A stretch of 64,000 nucleotides of DNA from Thiodiazotropha sp040506195. GTDB taxonomy: Bacteria; Pseudomonadota; Gammaproteobacteria; Chromatiales; Chromatiaceae. Every line of letters begins with the position of its first letter. Position 1 is the stretch's first letter. The notes below the pieces were generated by a model. It was not told the DNA's origin, made no database searches, and saw only the letters and a list, made by a program, of their open reading frames with translations. The stretch lies in the NCBI GenBank assembly GCA_040506195.1, contig JBEVXH010000004.1, positions 248,001 to 312,000 of the forward strand, read 5' to 3'. Positions 55,996-64,000 of this stretch are shown here, piece by piece. Position numbers and translations under genes: made by a program.

Positions 55996-57822
55996 ATGTG
56001 TGGCATCGTCGGTGGAATCGCACAACGGGATGTTGTTCCCATCCTGATGGAGGGTCTGAAACGCCTTGAGTATCGGGGTTATGATTCGGCGGGTGTTGCG
56101 GTATTGGATGAGCGCCAGCACATTCAGCGGATTCGTTCGGTAGGCAAGGTCGCCGCGCTCAAGGACCTGATCGACGGGACAGCACTTTCAAGCAGTCTGG
56201 GTATCGCCCATACCCGTTGGGCTACCCACGGTATGCCGGCGGAGCGCAACGCACACCCTCATATGAGCGGCGAGCGGGTGGCGATCGTACACAACGGTAT
56301 CATCGAAAACTATGCCGATCTGCGCCAGGACTTGAGCGCCAAGGGTTTTACTTTCACCTCTGAGACCGATACGGAGGTCATCGCCCATCTGCTGGCGGAT
56401 GTGCTGGCATCGGAACCCGATTTCATCAAAGCCATACGAAAGGCGAGCAGTAAACTGGTAGGCGCCTATGCACTGGCTGTTGTCAGTCCGGATGATCCCG
56501 ATCAGATGGTGGTCATCAGGGCCGGCAGTCCATTGGTCATCGGGCTTGGCGTGGGAGAGAACTTTATCGCTTCGGATGTGTTTGCCCTGTTGCCGGTAAC
56601 ACAACGTTTTATCTTCCTGGACGAGGGCGACCTGGCTCATGTCTCGAGGGATGAGGTGAAGATTTTCGATGAGCAGGGCCGTCAGGTAGAACGCGAGGTC
56701 CGCACCTCCCGGGTTTCCGCGTCGAGCGCGGAAAAGGGACCCTACCGGCACTATATGCTGAAAGAGATCTTCGAACAGCCGGCAGTGATTGCAGAGACCC
56801 TGGAGGGACGGATTCATAAGGGCAAGCTGCTCGAAGATTCATTCGGTTTCGAAGCGAAACAGCTCCTGGACAAGACCCAAAACGTACACATCATCGCCTG
56901 CGGCACCAGTTACCACGCAGGTCTGGTTGCACGCTATTGGCTGGAAGAGGTCGGGTTTCACTGTAGCGTCGAGGTGGCGAGCGAGTTTCGCTATCGGCAG
57001 GTGGTGGTGCCCGATAACACCCTGTTTGTCACGATCTCCCAATCGGGCGAGACCGCGGATACCCTGGCCGCGTTGCGTGGCGCCGAGACTCAGGGCTATC
57101 TGGGAAGCCTGACCATCTGTAACGTACCCGAGAGCTCGCTGGTGCGGGAATCCAATGTGGCCCTGATGACCCGGGCAGGCCCTGAGATCGGTGTGGCATC
57201 CACCAAGGCCTTCACCACCCAGCTGGTAGCCCTGAGACTGCTGGTCCTTGCCTTGGCAAAGCGCCGTGGCATGAGTACCGAGAGAGAGCGTGAGCTGGTA
57301 GAGGAACTGCATGCACTGCCGCGCCAGGTTGAAGTGATCCTGGAGCTGAACGACGCCATCAAAGAGATGGCGAATGCCTTTGCGGAAAAGAACCACGCCC
57401 TGTTTCTCGGCAGAGGCAGCTTCTACCCGATCGCCATGGAGGGTGCGTTGAAACTGAAGGAGATCTCCTACATCCATGCCGAGGCCTACCCCGCCGGTGA
57501 ACTCAAACACGGTCCGCTGGCACTGGTTGACGCCGAGATGCCGGTGATATGCGCACTCCCGGACGATCCGCTGTTGGAGAAGGTCATATCAAACCTGCAG
57601 GAGGTGCGAGCCCGTGGCGGTGAACTGTTCCTGTTCAGCGATCAGAAGGTGAAGATCGGCCTGGACCGATACCAGAACCTGACCCTATCCGACATCTATC
57701 CTTCCACGGCGCCGATCGTCTATACAGTTCCGTTGCAGTTGCTTTCCTATCATGTTGCCATATTGAAGGGGACCGATGTGGATCAGCCGCGGAATCTGGC
57801 AAAATCGGTGACGGTAGAGTAG
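55996..57822 (+). CDS. glmS: Glutamine-fructose-6-phosphate aminotransferase
   Basis: A 608-residue enzyme making glucosamine-6-P, the first step before GlmU. The glutaminase domain starts at Cys1 after Met (MCGIVGGIAQRDV) and contains RWATHG and HNGIIENY. Two SIS domains follow (IACGTSYHAGLVARYW; TISQSGETADTLAAL). The C-terminus ends QPRNLAKSVTVE as usual. It lies 20 bp after glmU in the same operon. Confidence 0.98.
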   Translation: MCGIVGGIAQRDVVPILMEGLKRLEYRGYDSAGVAVLDERQHIQRIRSVGKVAALKDLIDGTALSSSLGIAHTRWATHGMPAERNAHPHMSGERVAIVHNGIIENYADLRQDLSAKGFTFTSETDTEVIAHLLADVLASEPDFIKAIRKASSKLVGAYALAVVSPDDPDQMVVIRAGSPLVIGLGVGENFIASDVFALLPVTQRFIFLDEGDLAHVSRDEVKIFDEQGRQVEREVRTSRVSASSAEKGPYRHYMLKEIFEQPAVIAETLEGRIHKGKLLEDSFGFEAKQLLDKTQNVHIIACGTSYHAGLVARYWLEEVGFHCSVEVASEFRYRQVVVPDNTLFVTISQSGETADTLAALRGAETQGYLGSLTICNVPESSLVRESNVALMTRAGPEIGVASTKAFTTQLVALRLLVLALAKRRGMSTERERELVEELHALPRQVEVILELNDAIKEMANAFAEKNHALFLGRGSFYPIAMEGALKLKEISYIHAEAYPAGELKHGPLALVDAEMPVICALPDDPLLEKVISNLQEVRARGGELFLFSDQKVKIGLDRYQNLTLSDIYPSTAPIVYTVPLQLLSYHVAILKGTDVDQPRNLAKSVTVE

Positions 57823-57905
57823 TCGCATCCATATATAAAATGATTGCTCAGAAGTTTAAAACCGTTATTGCTTCAACAAGATCAACATCGTTTTGTAGAT
57901 GGTTT

Positions 57906-59231
57906 TTAAATGTTTCCAGGCACTTTATAGGTTGTGGGAATGCGAATACAAAACTCAGCCCCGCCAAGAGGGCTTTCTCCGGCAGTTATGGTTCCGTGAT
58001 GATTTGTGCAAATACTTTTAGTAATGGAAAGGCCTAATCCGATACCGCCAGATTCACGTGACCGGCTGGGGTCCAGTCGGGTAAATGGTTCAAAAATCAG
58101 TTCTCTTTTACCAGGTGGGATACCGATTCCGTCATCGGCCACCTTAATCAGGATGTCATTATCTTGTCGTTGCCATGAGATCAGCACGTCACGTTGTGCA
58201 AAATGGCATGCATTTCGGAGTAGGTTGATTATCGCTCTTTCTATCAAGTACTCAATTGCCTGAATTTCGATATCCTCTCCCTCATATTTGATAGTGATTC
58301 GAGGCGTAATGCTTTTCTGCTTCGCAATGACTGAGCGGACCAGTTCAATAACATTGAATCTATTGTATTCCCTGATTTTATCACCATGTTGTAACCGGGA
58401 ATATTGCAATACTTCTTTGACCAGTTGATCCATTTCTTCTAGAGCCGTACAGATATCCTCATACAATGATTCTGCGTCCACGTCGGTTTTTGCCGTATTC
58501 AACATTTCAACGGCAAAGTTCAACCTGGCCATGGGTGACCTGAATTCGTGAGCAACACCATGCAGTAAATCCTGGTGCGCCACTAAAAGGCTTGTCCGGT
58601 TCTCAACCAGTTTGCTCAGATTGTCAGTCAGTATGTCGAGCTCACGGGCAATCTCGCCGGGAGTGCCGGATTGTGTGTTGTTGAGTCTTGACGCCTTACC
58701 GTCACTGTTTAGCAGCGAAAGATTATTGAGAACATTTGTGAGTTGGACTTCAAACGGGTTAATCGCAATATACAAACCCGTGGCGGAGAGTGAAACAAGC
58801 AGTATCATCGATATAAAGCCCAGCAATTCCGAGTTCTGCAACAGAGAGCCTTTCTCTGAAAGCTCGAGTATTAAGTCAGGTTCCCTCAACTGGATTAACT
58901 GACTATATTTGTTATTCTCATCTAAGAACTCCAAGTATCCTTTACGCTCGATTTCAGTGAGTTCTGGAATGTTTATGATATGTTCGTTTTTATCCAAAAC
59001 GCTTATGGACATTTCGAAGTCTTTGGCTATGTCGCGGATTCCCTCGTAGTCGATCTCTGTGTTCTGACTGATGTGCTGCTTTAGTTTTTCGCGAACGATC
59101 TTAAAATCAACATTTGGTGGGTGCTGCATAGGATCAAATTCGATATAGCTATGCAGCAGGGATGTCAGGATAAACCAAAAGATCAATATCGGAATAATGA
59201 TGGCTATACAGCGAAAATAGAGTGATTTCAT
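57906..59231 (-). CDS. Sensor histidine kinase, CpxA/RstB-like
   Basis: A 441-residue inner-membrane kinase. TM1 is near residues 7-28, a periplasmic sensor of about 105 residues without known domain follows, and TM2 is near 137-157. A HAMP segment precedes the H-box HGVAHEFRSPMARLNFAVEML with H228. The ATPase N-box (NLLRNACHFAQ), DDGIGIPP and GIGLGLSI are intact. It overlaps the response regulator by 4 bp (ATGA) and is convergent with glmS. The signal is unknown. Confidence 0.92.
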   Translation of the reverse strand: MKSLYFRCIAIIIPILIFWFILTSLLHSYIEFDPMQHPPNVDFKIVREKLKQHISQNTEIDYEGIRDIAKDFEMSISVLDKNEHIINIPELTEIERKGYLEFLDENNKYSQLIQLREPDLILELSEKGSLLQNSELLGFISMILLVSLSATGLYIAINPFEVQLTNVLNNLSLLNSDGKASRLNNTQSGTPGEIARELDILTDNLSKLVENRTSLLVAHQDLLHGVAHEFRSPMARLNFAVEMLNTAKTDVDAESLYEDICTALEEMDQLVKEVLQYSRLQHGDKIREYNRFNVIELVRSVIAKQKSITPRITIKYEGEDIEIQAIEYLIERAIINLLRNACHFAQRDVLISWQRQDNDILIKVADDGIGIPPGKRELIFEPFTRLDPSRSRESGGIGLGLSITKSICTNHHGTITAGESPLGGAEFCIRIPTTYKVPGNI

Positions 59232-59929
59232 GCATTATCCACGAATAAGTAACCCTTCGATCGGACAGTTTTAATTATGATCCGGCAATTTTCGTACCCT
59301 GATATTTTTTTACGCAGGCGGGAAATTCTGATGTCGAGCGTTCTATCCAGGCCATCGTACTTGAAATGTAATATATCATTGTATATGTCATCACGTGTTA
59401 CGATTGTTCCGGCTCTTTGTGCAAGATAGACTAAGAGATCGAATTCAGCATCAGTGATATCGAGCAGTGAATCATCGATATATGCGGTACGGCTTTTCCT
59501 GTAAATAGACATATTCCCGACATTAACGGCATCTTCGGACTGTAGATAATCCTTATTACGGCGTATTAAGGCCCTTATCCTGGCCAACAGTACTCTTGGT
59601 TTAAGCGGCTTGCCGATATAGTCATCCGCACCAACTTCCAAACCGACGATTTCATCCACGTCTTCATTGAGCGCGGTTAATATGAGAATCGGGCCGGTAT
59701 ACCATTTGCGTATCTCTTTACACGCCGTCAGACCATCAGTATCCGGCATCATAAGATCCAAAATGATAAGTTGGGGCGTATAAGTTTTTGTAAATTCGAT
59801 GGCCTGCAGGCCATTGTGTCTTATTGCTACGTCATATCCGGCATCATTTAGATATTTGCCGACAAGTCTGGTGAAGGGAACGTCGTCATCAACCAGCAGT
59901 ATGGCGCCATTGTCACTATGTTTTTGCAT
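59228..59929 (-). CDS. OmpR-family response regulator
   Basis: A 233-residue regulator. The receiver domain has phospho-acceptor D58 in LIILDLMMPDTDG. The C-terminal winged helix has DAEFDLLVYLAQRAGTIVTRDDIYN and ISRLRKKI ... IKTVRSKGYLF. It is coupled to the histidine kinase downstream by a 4-bp overlap. The target genes may include the adjacent lipoprotein and serine protease (inference from proximity). Confidence 0.93.
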   Translation of the reverse strand: MQKHSDNGAILLVDDDVPFTRLVGKYLNDAGYDVAIRHNGLQAIEFTKTYTPQLIILDLMMPDTDGLTACKEIRKWYTGPILILTALNEDVDEIVGLEVGADDYIGKPLKPRVLLARIRALIRRNKDYLQSEDAVNVGNMSIYRKSRTAYIDDSLLDITDAEFDLLVYLAQRAGTIVTRDDIYNDILHFKYDGLDRTLDIRISRLRKKISGYENCRIIIKTVRSKGYLFVDNA

Positions 59930-59977
59930 AGTTTTATTGAGTGGTACTTATTTGTTACTGATATTTGTTTCGAACTA

Positions 59978-60340
59978 CTATTTGAATGTCTGTTTTCGAA
60001 AAGCAATAAAAGGGTTACCTATCGTGAATGCTGTTGTGGCGTCAATACCGGCCATGGAGAGTGGATACTCAAACTCGAGTGCCCGACGTTTCCGTCGACA
60101 ATTATCTTGTTTTTTCCTTACAACAGTCAATTGCGGTATATCGCCATGCTGCATTACAATATCGAAATGTTCTAATTGAGTGCAGCCATTACTGGTGACC
60201 GCAAATCTGAGTGAAGAGCCGTTTAATCTAGTGCCATGTAGAGGTTCTACATGAGGTTTTTCAGCCTTGGTAGTGGCGAGGCAGCCACCGGTTGTTATCA
60301 TGATGATACTGAGAACGGTTACCACGCGTTGCTTGTTCAA
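59978..60340 (-). CDS. Small putative lipoprotein upstream of two-component pair
   Basis: A 120-residue exported protein with lipobox TTGGC at cysteine 20 after a hydrophobic VVTVLSIIMI core. The mature part has two cysteines (NGC, DNC), is moderately basic (KKQDNCRRKRRA), and shows no recognised family. It lies 48 bp before the response regulator on the same strand, so it may be co-transcribed and could serve as an envelope sensor partner, as small lipoproteins do for Cpx/Rcs-type systems (inference). Confidence 0.7.
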   Translation of the reverse strand: MNKQRVVTVLSIIMITTGGCLATTKAEKPHVEPLHGTRLNGSSLRFAVTSNGCTQLEHFDIVMQHGDIPQLTVVRKKQDNCRRKRRALEFEYPLSMAGIDATTAFTIGNPFIAFRKQTFK

Positions 60341-60522
60341 TGGATATCCCCCATCTTTTTCAACCTAAATACATCATTGATCGTTAGAGTAAAGTTGTTC
60401 ATCGCACTGCCTGAATACGGCTTGGAAATCACCGAACGACTCAGCTGACCAAGCGGTACTTGCATGTGCTGAGTACAGGCAGTGACAATGACGGCAATAA
60501 CCGGCTCGCCTGATAATTCTCA

Positions 60523-60547
60523 ATGCCGGCGGGCAAGCATCCGGCAT
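60523..60547 (-). terminator. Inverted repeat after serine protease
   Basis: ATGCCGG, an 11-nt loop and CCGGCAT, immediately after the protease stop on the minus strand. No T tract, so it may be a stabilising or Rho-dependent 3' hairpin. Confidence 0.4.
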
Positions 60548-60550
60548 CCA

Positions 60551-62227
60551 TCACAGCTTGCTTCCGGGTCGTTTTTTATACCTTAGAAATACTCTATGCG
60601 AACTGGCGAGCAACAGTATCATCAAGGGGATCAATAAATAGATGTCGGCACCGCCGCCACCGCCCCTGTAGTTTTGGATATTATTATTGCCGGTAGTAAT
60701 AAATCGTAATTGATCAAGGTAGCCTGCATTAGCGCCAGCGCCATTGCTATGGTCTCTTACATATACCCATGTCAAATTATGAGTTCCCTCGGGGATGTTT
60801 TCGCTGATATCAGTCCAATCGGTCTCTCCGTCGATGAGCGCGATAAATTCATCGTCAATATGGAACACGACAGGGTCCGCAGATGCTTCTGTTGACGATC
60901 TCCAGCGAAAGGATAGAGTGCCGGGGCCTGTTACCTGGCTATGCAACACGGATATCTGATTATCAAGAATCGCCCCGCTTATTGCAGCATTGCCGTTGAT
61001 GTAGCCATGACTGTCGCTTGCGTCAATTCTCCAGGGGGAGTCACCACCACTGAACCAGGTTAGATCACTATTATCCAGAGCCATGCCCAAGTCAACGGTT
61101 GGTAGAGATTCTGCAGAGGTGTGCACTGTAACTACAGGGGTTATGGCATTGGTTGTGGAGAATGATAAAGTCGCTTCCTTACTACCCTCTAGCATACTTA
61201 TAAAACGCACATCAACAGAGCATTTCGCACTGGGTTCCAATAGATTTTGTTGACATTCATCCGTTGCGATGGTGAATTCAGCATCACCTGTGATGACAGC
61301 ACTCTGAATGACCTGTGAAACACGACTGTTGTTTACCAGAGTGACTGTTTTCGTTGTCTCCAATCCCACACCAGTATAGCCCAGTGCTAATGTGGATGGT
61401 GATACAGTGATGCCATTCATCTTGCCGTCCAACCATGCCTGGTATCTGGACACTCTGGTATACACACCTGGGTGAGTGGCGCTGGCACAGCCCTGGTTGC
61501 TGCCGAAACTGACAATACCCAACAACTGTAGATTGTTGTCACTATCGCGAACCATGAGTGGTCCCCCACTGTCACCATTACATGAATCCCGAGTACCATC
61601 GGTACTGCCGGCACAAATCATATTGTCCGTAATCGTGATTTCATCAGTGCTGAGGTAATTGGTTTTGCATTGCTCATGGTTTCTTAATGGGACATCCACC
61701 TGTAGCAGATTAAGCGATCCGGATGCATCTTCATCTTTGGTTGTAAGTCCCCAGCCGGTAACAAGCAGATTCGTACCATCAGCAAGCCCGTCATCAAATT
61801 GAATCGACGCTGTGTTGATCGGCCGTTTAGTTGAAGGCGTTGCAAGTTGCAGCAGTGCAATATCGTGATCATCACCAAATTCAGAATGTGTATGGATATA
61901 ACTGATATCATGTACCTCACCATTGCTGCGGTCGGTCAGGCTGGTTCCCCCGATATAGGCCTGAATATTACCGGCGGACTCGGATTCAACACAATGCGCA
62001 GCTGTCAGTACCCAGCGCTCCGCAATTAGGCTGCCACCGCAAAACTGTTCATTGTCAGTTTTACTTATCAACGCAGTCATCCACGGGTATGCATCAGACT
62101 GTGCAGGATTACCGCCGATTATGCGGTGATTTATTGAGCCTTTTAGTTTGCCGTAATCGGCTGATGCTAGATTGTTGTTGATTGCAAAGAGAGCGATCAT
62201 GAGAAATAGGATTTCTTGAAATTTCAT
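60551..62227 (-). CDS. Secreted trypsin-like serine protease with GlyGly-CTERM tail
   Basis: A 558-residue protein with a signal peptide (EILFLMIALFAINNNLASA) and a zymogen activation site R-IIGG near residue 35. The catalytic triad is His in VLTAAHC, Asp in DHDIALLQL and Ser in CNGDSGGPL. An Asp six residues before the Ser gives trypsin-like specificity. Next comes an Ig/HYDIN-type domain (about 270-375) and a beta-rich domain (about 375-520). A GGGGG stretch, a hydrophobic helix (ADIYLLIPLMILLLASS) and a basic end form a GlyGly-CTERM sorting signal, a rhombosortase substrate as in Vibrio VesB. Likely exported by a type II system. The ATG at 62227 is preferred. Confidence 0.92.
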   Translation of the reverse strand: MKFQEILFLMIALFAINNNLASADYGKLKGSINHRIIGGNPAQSDAYPWMTALISKTDNEQFCGGSLIAERWVLTAAHCVESESAGNIQAYIGGTSLTDRSNGEVHDISYIHTHSEFGDDHDIALLQLATPSTKRPINTASIQFDDGLADGTNLLVTGWGLTTKDEDASGSLNLLQVDVPLRNHEQCKTNYLSTDEITITDNMICAGSTDGTRDSCNGDSGGPLMVRDSDNNLQLLGIVSFGSNQGCASATHPGVYTRVSRYQAWLDGKMNGITVSPSTLALGYTGVGLETTKTVTLVNNSRVSQVIQSAVITGDAEFTIATDECQQNLLEPSAKCSVDVRFISMLEGSKEATLSFSTTNAITPVVTVHTSAESLPTVDLGMALDNSDLTWFSGGDSPWRIDASDSHGYINGNAAISGAILDNQISVLHSQVTGPGTLSFRWRSSTEASADPVVFHIDDEFIALIDGETDWTDISENIPEGTHNLTWVYVRDHSNGAGANAGYLDQLRFITTGNNNIQNYRGGGGGADIYLLIPLMILLLASSHRVFLRYKKRPGSKL

Positions 62228-62857
62228 TGTATGCCCCAATCTGAATATTGGAATCTGTATTGAATTATTTAGGCGTGTATCTATCTATTCACTTAATGTA
62301 TCTTTCTGTATCAACCTGTTCTGGAGGTGGATGAGATCAGGATTGATGGGACAGAGTCCATTTACCACCGACAAACTCCAGGACGCCTGTCGGTACACTG
62401 AGCGGGAATTGAGTAGGGTTGTTTATCGGGATGATGATGAATTTAGCCACTCCCTACAGCCTGCATCGCCTTTAATCTGCAGACCGATTTTTCATGTGGT
62501 GGACAGGAAGATGGCTGAGTTACACCGGTCCCTATTGACTCAGTGTTTAAGCTTGTAGGATGGTTTTGCTAAAATAGCAGGTGACTGGCTCCTCGCCGTC
62601 CTTAAGTATCCTTTAAAAAAACTTATGCTAGACTTGTCTGCCGCCACGTCGGCTATCATTCTCTTGGTACCGAATCCGCGTAGCTATGGCGGTCAGAGAC
62701 GCTTTACGGGCCGGGCCGGTTTGCTGTGTAGCGGAATGGAGGAGCGGAACGTCGGCATGGGGCGCCCGCATAGGGAGGGAATACCTGCAATTTGCTGCAT
62801 TTGTCTCTTTTTTAAGGTATCTTTGCGCATGGATAACTAACCTTTTATATCATCATC
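62228..62857. other. 630-bp accessory spacer before the glycosyltransferase
   Basis: Divergent spacer. A possible 75-codon ORF starts at 62331 behind GGAGGTGG, too close to be ideal, with no recognised product. Short frames at 62625 and 62686 look like chance. The 62680-62800 segment is GC-rich (for example GGGCCGGGCCGG, GGGGCGCCCGC) after an AT-rich tract (62608-62622), so it could be a structured leader for the glycosyltransferase transcript. Confidence 0.4.
62331..62558 (+). CDS. Hypothetical 75-residue ORF
   Basis: A short reading frame with GGAGG 3 nt upstream of ATG 62331 (or ATG 62346). The product is polar, with no signal or membrane segment and no recognised family. Included only because of the ribosome-binding site and its isolated position; it may be spurious. 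Confidence 0.25.
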   Translation: MRSGLMGQSPFTTDKLQDACRYTERELSRVVYRDDDEFSHSLQPASPLICRPIFHVVDRKMAELHRSLLTQCLSL

Positions 62858-63895
62858 ATGGAACCAAGGTATAAGGAATCACCTGCAAGGGATTCATTTT
62901 CATCTACACTCGCGCCCTGCTATCAAGACAAATATGAACTCATTGAGCGCCCGGCAGGTTACCGGCTGGCGGTGATCCTGCCCTGCTTCAATGAGGAGGC
63001 CGCAATCGGGAGGGTCATAACCGATTTCCGTGACGCCCTGCCAGGCGCAGCAATCTATGTCTTCGACAACGGTTCGACCGATGGGACGGCGGATAAGGCG
63101 CGAAAAGCGGGCGCAATCGTTCGGCAGGTCAACCTGCCCGGCAAGGGCAATGTGGTAAGACGCATGTTCGCTGATGTTGACGCCGATATTTACATCATGG
63201 CGGATGGTGATGCCACATACCATGCTGCGAGTGCGTCAACGATGATACGGAAACTGTTATGCGATAACCTGGACATGGTCGTCGGCGTTCGCAATCAACA
63301 GTCCAATGAAGCGTACAGAAGAGGCCACAAATCAGGTAACCGATTGCTGACCAGCACTACTACCAGTATATTCGGCAGCGGTTTCACCGATATGCTGTCG
63401 GGGTATCGGGTATTTTCACGCCGTTTCGTCAAATCCTTCCCCGCCATGTCCCAGGGCTTCGAAATAGAGACTGAGCTTGCCATTCATGCGCTCGAGTTGC
63501 GTATGCCATGCGGTGAAGTGAGTACACCCTATGGCGCCAGGCCGGAAGAGTCGGAAAGCAAGCTGCGAACCTATACCGATGGATTTCGTATTCTAAAAAC
63601 CATTATCAAATTATTCGCCATAGAGCGTCCGTTACGCTTTTACGGTTTGATTGCGCTAGGTTTTATCGTGTCTGCGATTATCCTGGCAGTGCCGATTATG
63701 GCCACCTATCTGGAAACCGGGATGGTACCGAGGTTTCCGACAGCGATTCTGAGCACCGGCTTGGTTATTACGGGAGCAATAGGTTTTATTACCGGACTCA
63801 TCCTGGAGACGGTCACCGTGGGCAGGCGTGAGATAAAGCAGCTGCATTACCTGTCCATGCCGCCTGTTTCCAGCATGGGCATGAATGAAGACTAG
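62858..63895 (+). CDS. Polyprenyl-type glycosyltransferase family 2 protein
   Basis: A 345-residue DPM1-like glycosyltransferase. The GT-A fold has AVILPCFNEEAAIGRVI, VFDNGSTDGTADKA and the DGDATYHA metal-binding DxD. FTDMLSGYRVFSRRFVKSFP is the acceptor-site helix. Two C-terminal transmembrane helices (LIALGFIVSAIILAVPIMA; AILSTGLVITGAIGFITGLIL) anchor it. It probably transfers a sugar to undecaprenyl phosphate. It is followed 3 bp later by a GtrA-family gene, which is the usual companion flippase. Confidence 0.92.
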   Translation: MEPRYKESPARDSFSSTLAPCYQDKYELIERPAGYRLAVILPCFNEEAAIGRVITDFRDALPGAAIYVFDNGSTDGTADKARKAGAIVRQVNLPGKGNVVRRMFADVDADIYIMADGDATYHAASASTMIRKLLCDNLDMVVGVRNQQSNEAYRRGHKSGNRLLTSTTTSIFGSGFTDMLSGYRVFSRRFVKSFPAMSQGFEIETELAIHALELRMPCGEVSTPYGARPEESESKLRTYTDGFRILKTIIKLFAIERPLRFYGLIALGFIVSAIILAVPIMATYLETGMVPRFPTAILSTGLVITGAIGFITGLILETVTVGRREIKQLHYLSMPPVSSMGMNED

Positions 63896-63898
63896 GCC

Positions 63899-64000
63899 AT
63901 GAAACAGTTCGGTATGTTCGCGGTTGCCGGGACCATCGGCTATCTTGTCGATGTCGCTGTTCTTTTACTGTGCAACCTGGTTATGGGACCGCATATTGGC
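63899..64000 (+). CDS. GtrA-family membrane protein, 3' end cut by window
   Basis: The first 34 codons read MKQFGMFAVAGTIGYLVDVA followed by more hydrophobic residues, the start of a GtrA-like four-helix protein that may flip lipid-linked sugars. It continues beyond the window. Spacing of 3 bp after the glycosyltransferase stop indicates an operon. Confidence 0.75.
   Translation, partial: MKQFGMFAVAGTIGYLVDVAVLLLCNLVMGPHIG

Noticed and set aside
62625..62874. Two short plus-strand frames before the glycosyltransferase
   Set aside because: No ribosome-binding site, low-complexity product, and one overlaps the glycosyltransferase start.

Overview
The window is chromosomal DNA around the replication origin of a gammaproteobacterium. 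The order gyrB-recF-dnaN-dnaA / rpmH-rnpA-yidD-yidC-mnmE ... mnmG-rsmG-parA-parB ... atpIBEFHAGDC ... glmU-glmS is the classic gammaproteobacterial origin neighbourhood. NtrBC/glnA control, a tetrameric glyQS pair and a TusA-type sulfur carrier also fit. The gene styles (TusA/PP-loop operon, hemerythrin, oxygen-binding diiron protein, GlyGly-CTERM protease) suggest a free-living or symbiotic sulfur-oxidising Chromatiales-type organism; this is an inference, not proven by the window. No rRNA, tRNA, CRISPR array, insertion sequence or prophage was recognised.

Left arm (1-12.6 kb): the end of ppc, a CAP-domain lipoprotein, an unknown acidic protein, then a small accessory locus in which two near-paralogous 26-residue membrane peptides flank an oppositely oriented hemerythrin. 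It continues with a beta-hydroxyacid dehydrogenase next to hemE, a PDC-like sensor protein convergent with a diiron metallo-beta-lactamase-fold oxygen-binding protein, endonuclease V, a histidine phosphatase and an SGNH hydrolase.

Nitrogen block (12.6-18.4 kb): an unknown gene, ntrC and ntrB, a DUF4124 protein and glnA. A sigma-54 promoter and two NtrC-type palindromes 31 bp apart lie upstream of glnA, and a third palindrome lies upstream of ntrB. Beyond it are a coupled CDF transporter / TusA / PP-loop thiolase operon, a DUF2780 protein, and the glyQ-glyS-mazG-gmhB-plsC string.

Origin block (26.5-45.5 kb): replication genes run leftward and ribosome/membrane/tRNA-modification genes run rightward. 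DnaA boxes and an AT-rich stretch lie between dnaA and dnaN. Two perfect 16-bp parS palindromes are embedded in recF, matching the parAB genes about 15 kb away. A MoxR-DUF58-TgpA cassette on the minus strand separates mnmE from mnmG.

Right arm (45.6-64 kb): a peptidoglycan-binding/CHAP-like enzyme without a signal peptide and a tiny Gly-Pro-rich protein sit before the complete F-type ATP synthase operon, which has a good sigma-70 promoter. A SlyD-like isomerase, a terminator, and glmU-glmS follow. The end is accessory: an OmpR/CpxA-like two-component pair with a small lipoprotein, a secreted trypsin with a GlyGly-CTERM sorting tail, and a polyprenyl-type glycosyltransferase followed by a truncated GtrA-family gene that runs off the window.

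The best candidate for something undescribed is the twin micropeptide/hemerythrin locus at about 5.1-6.4 kb. The diiron protein/PDC pair at 8.6-10.3 kb comes second.
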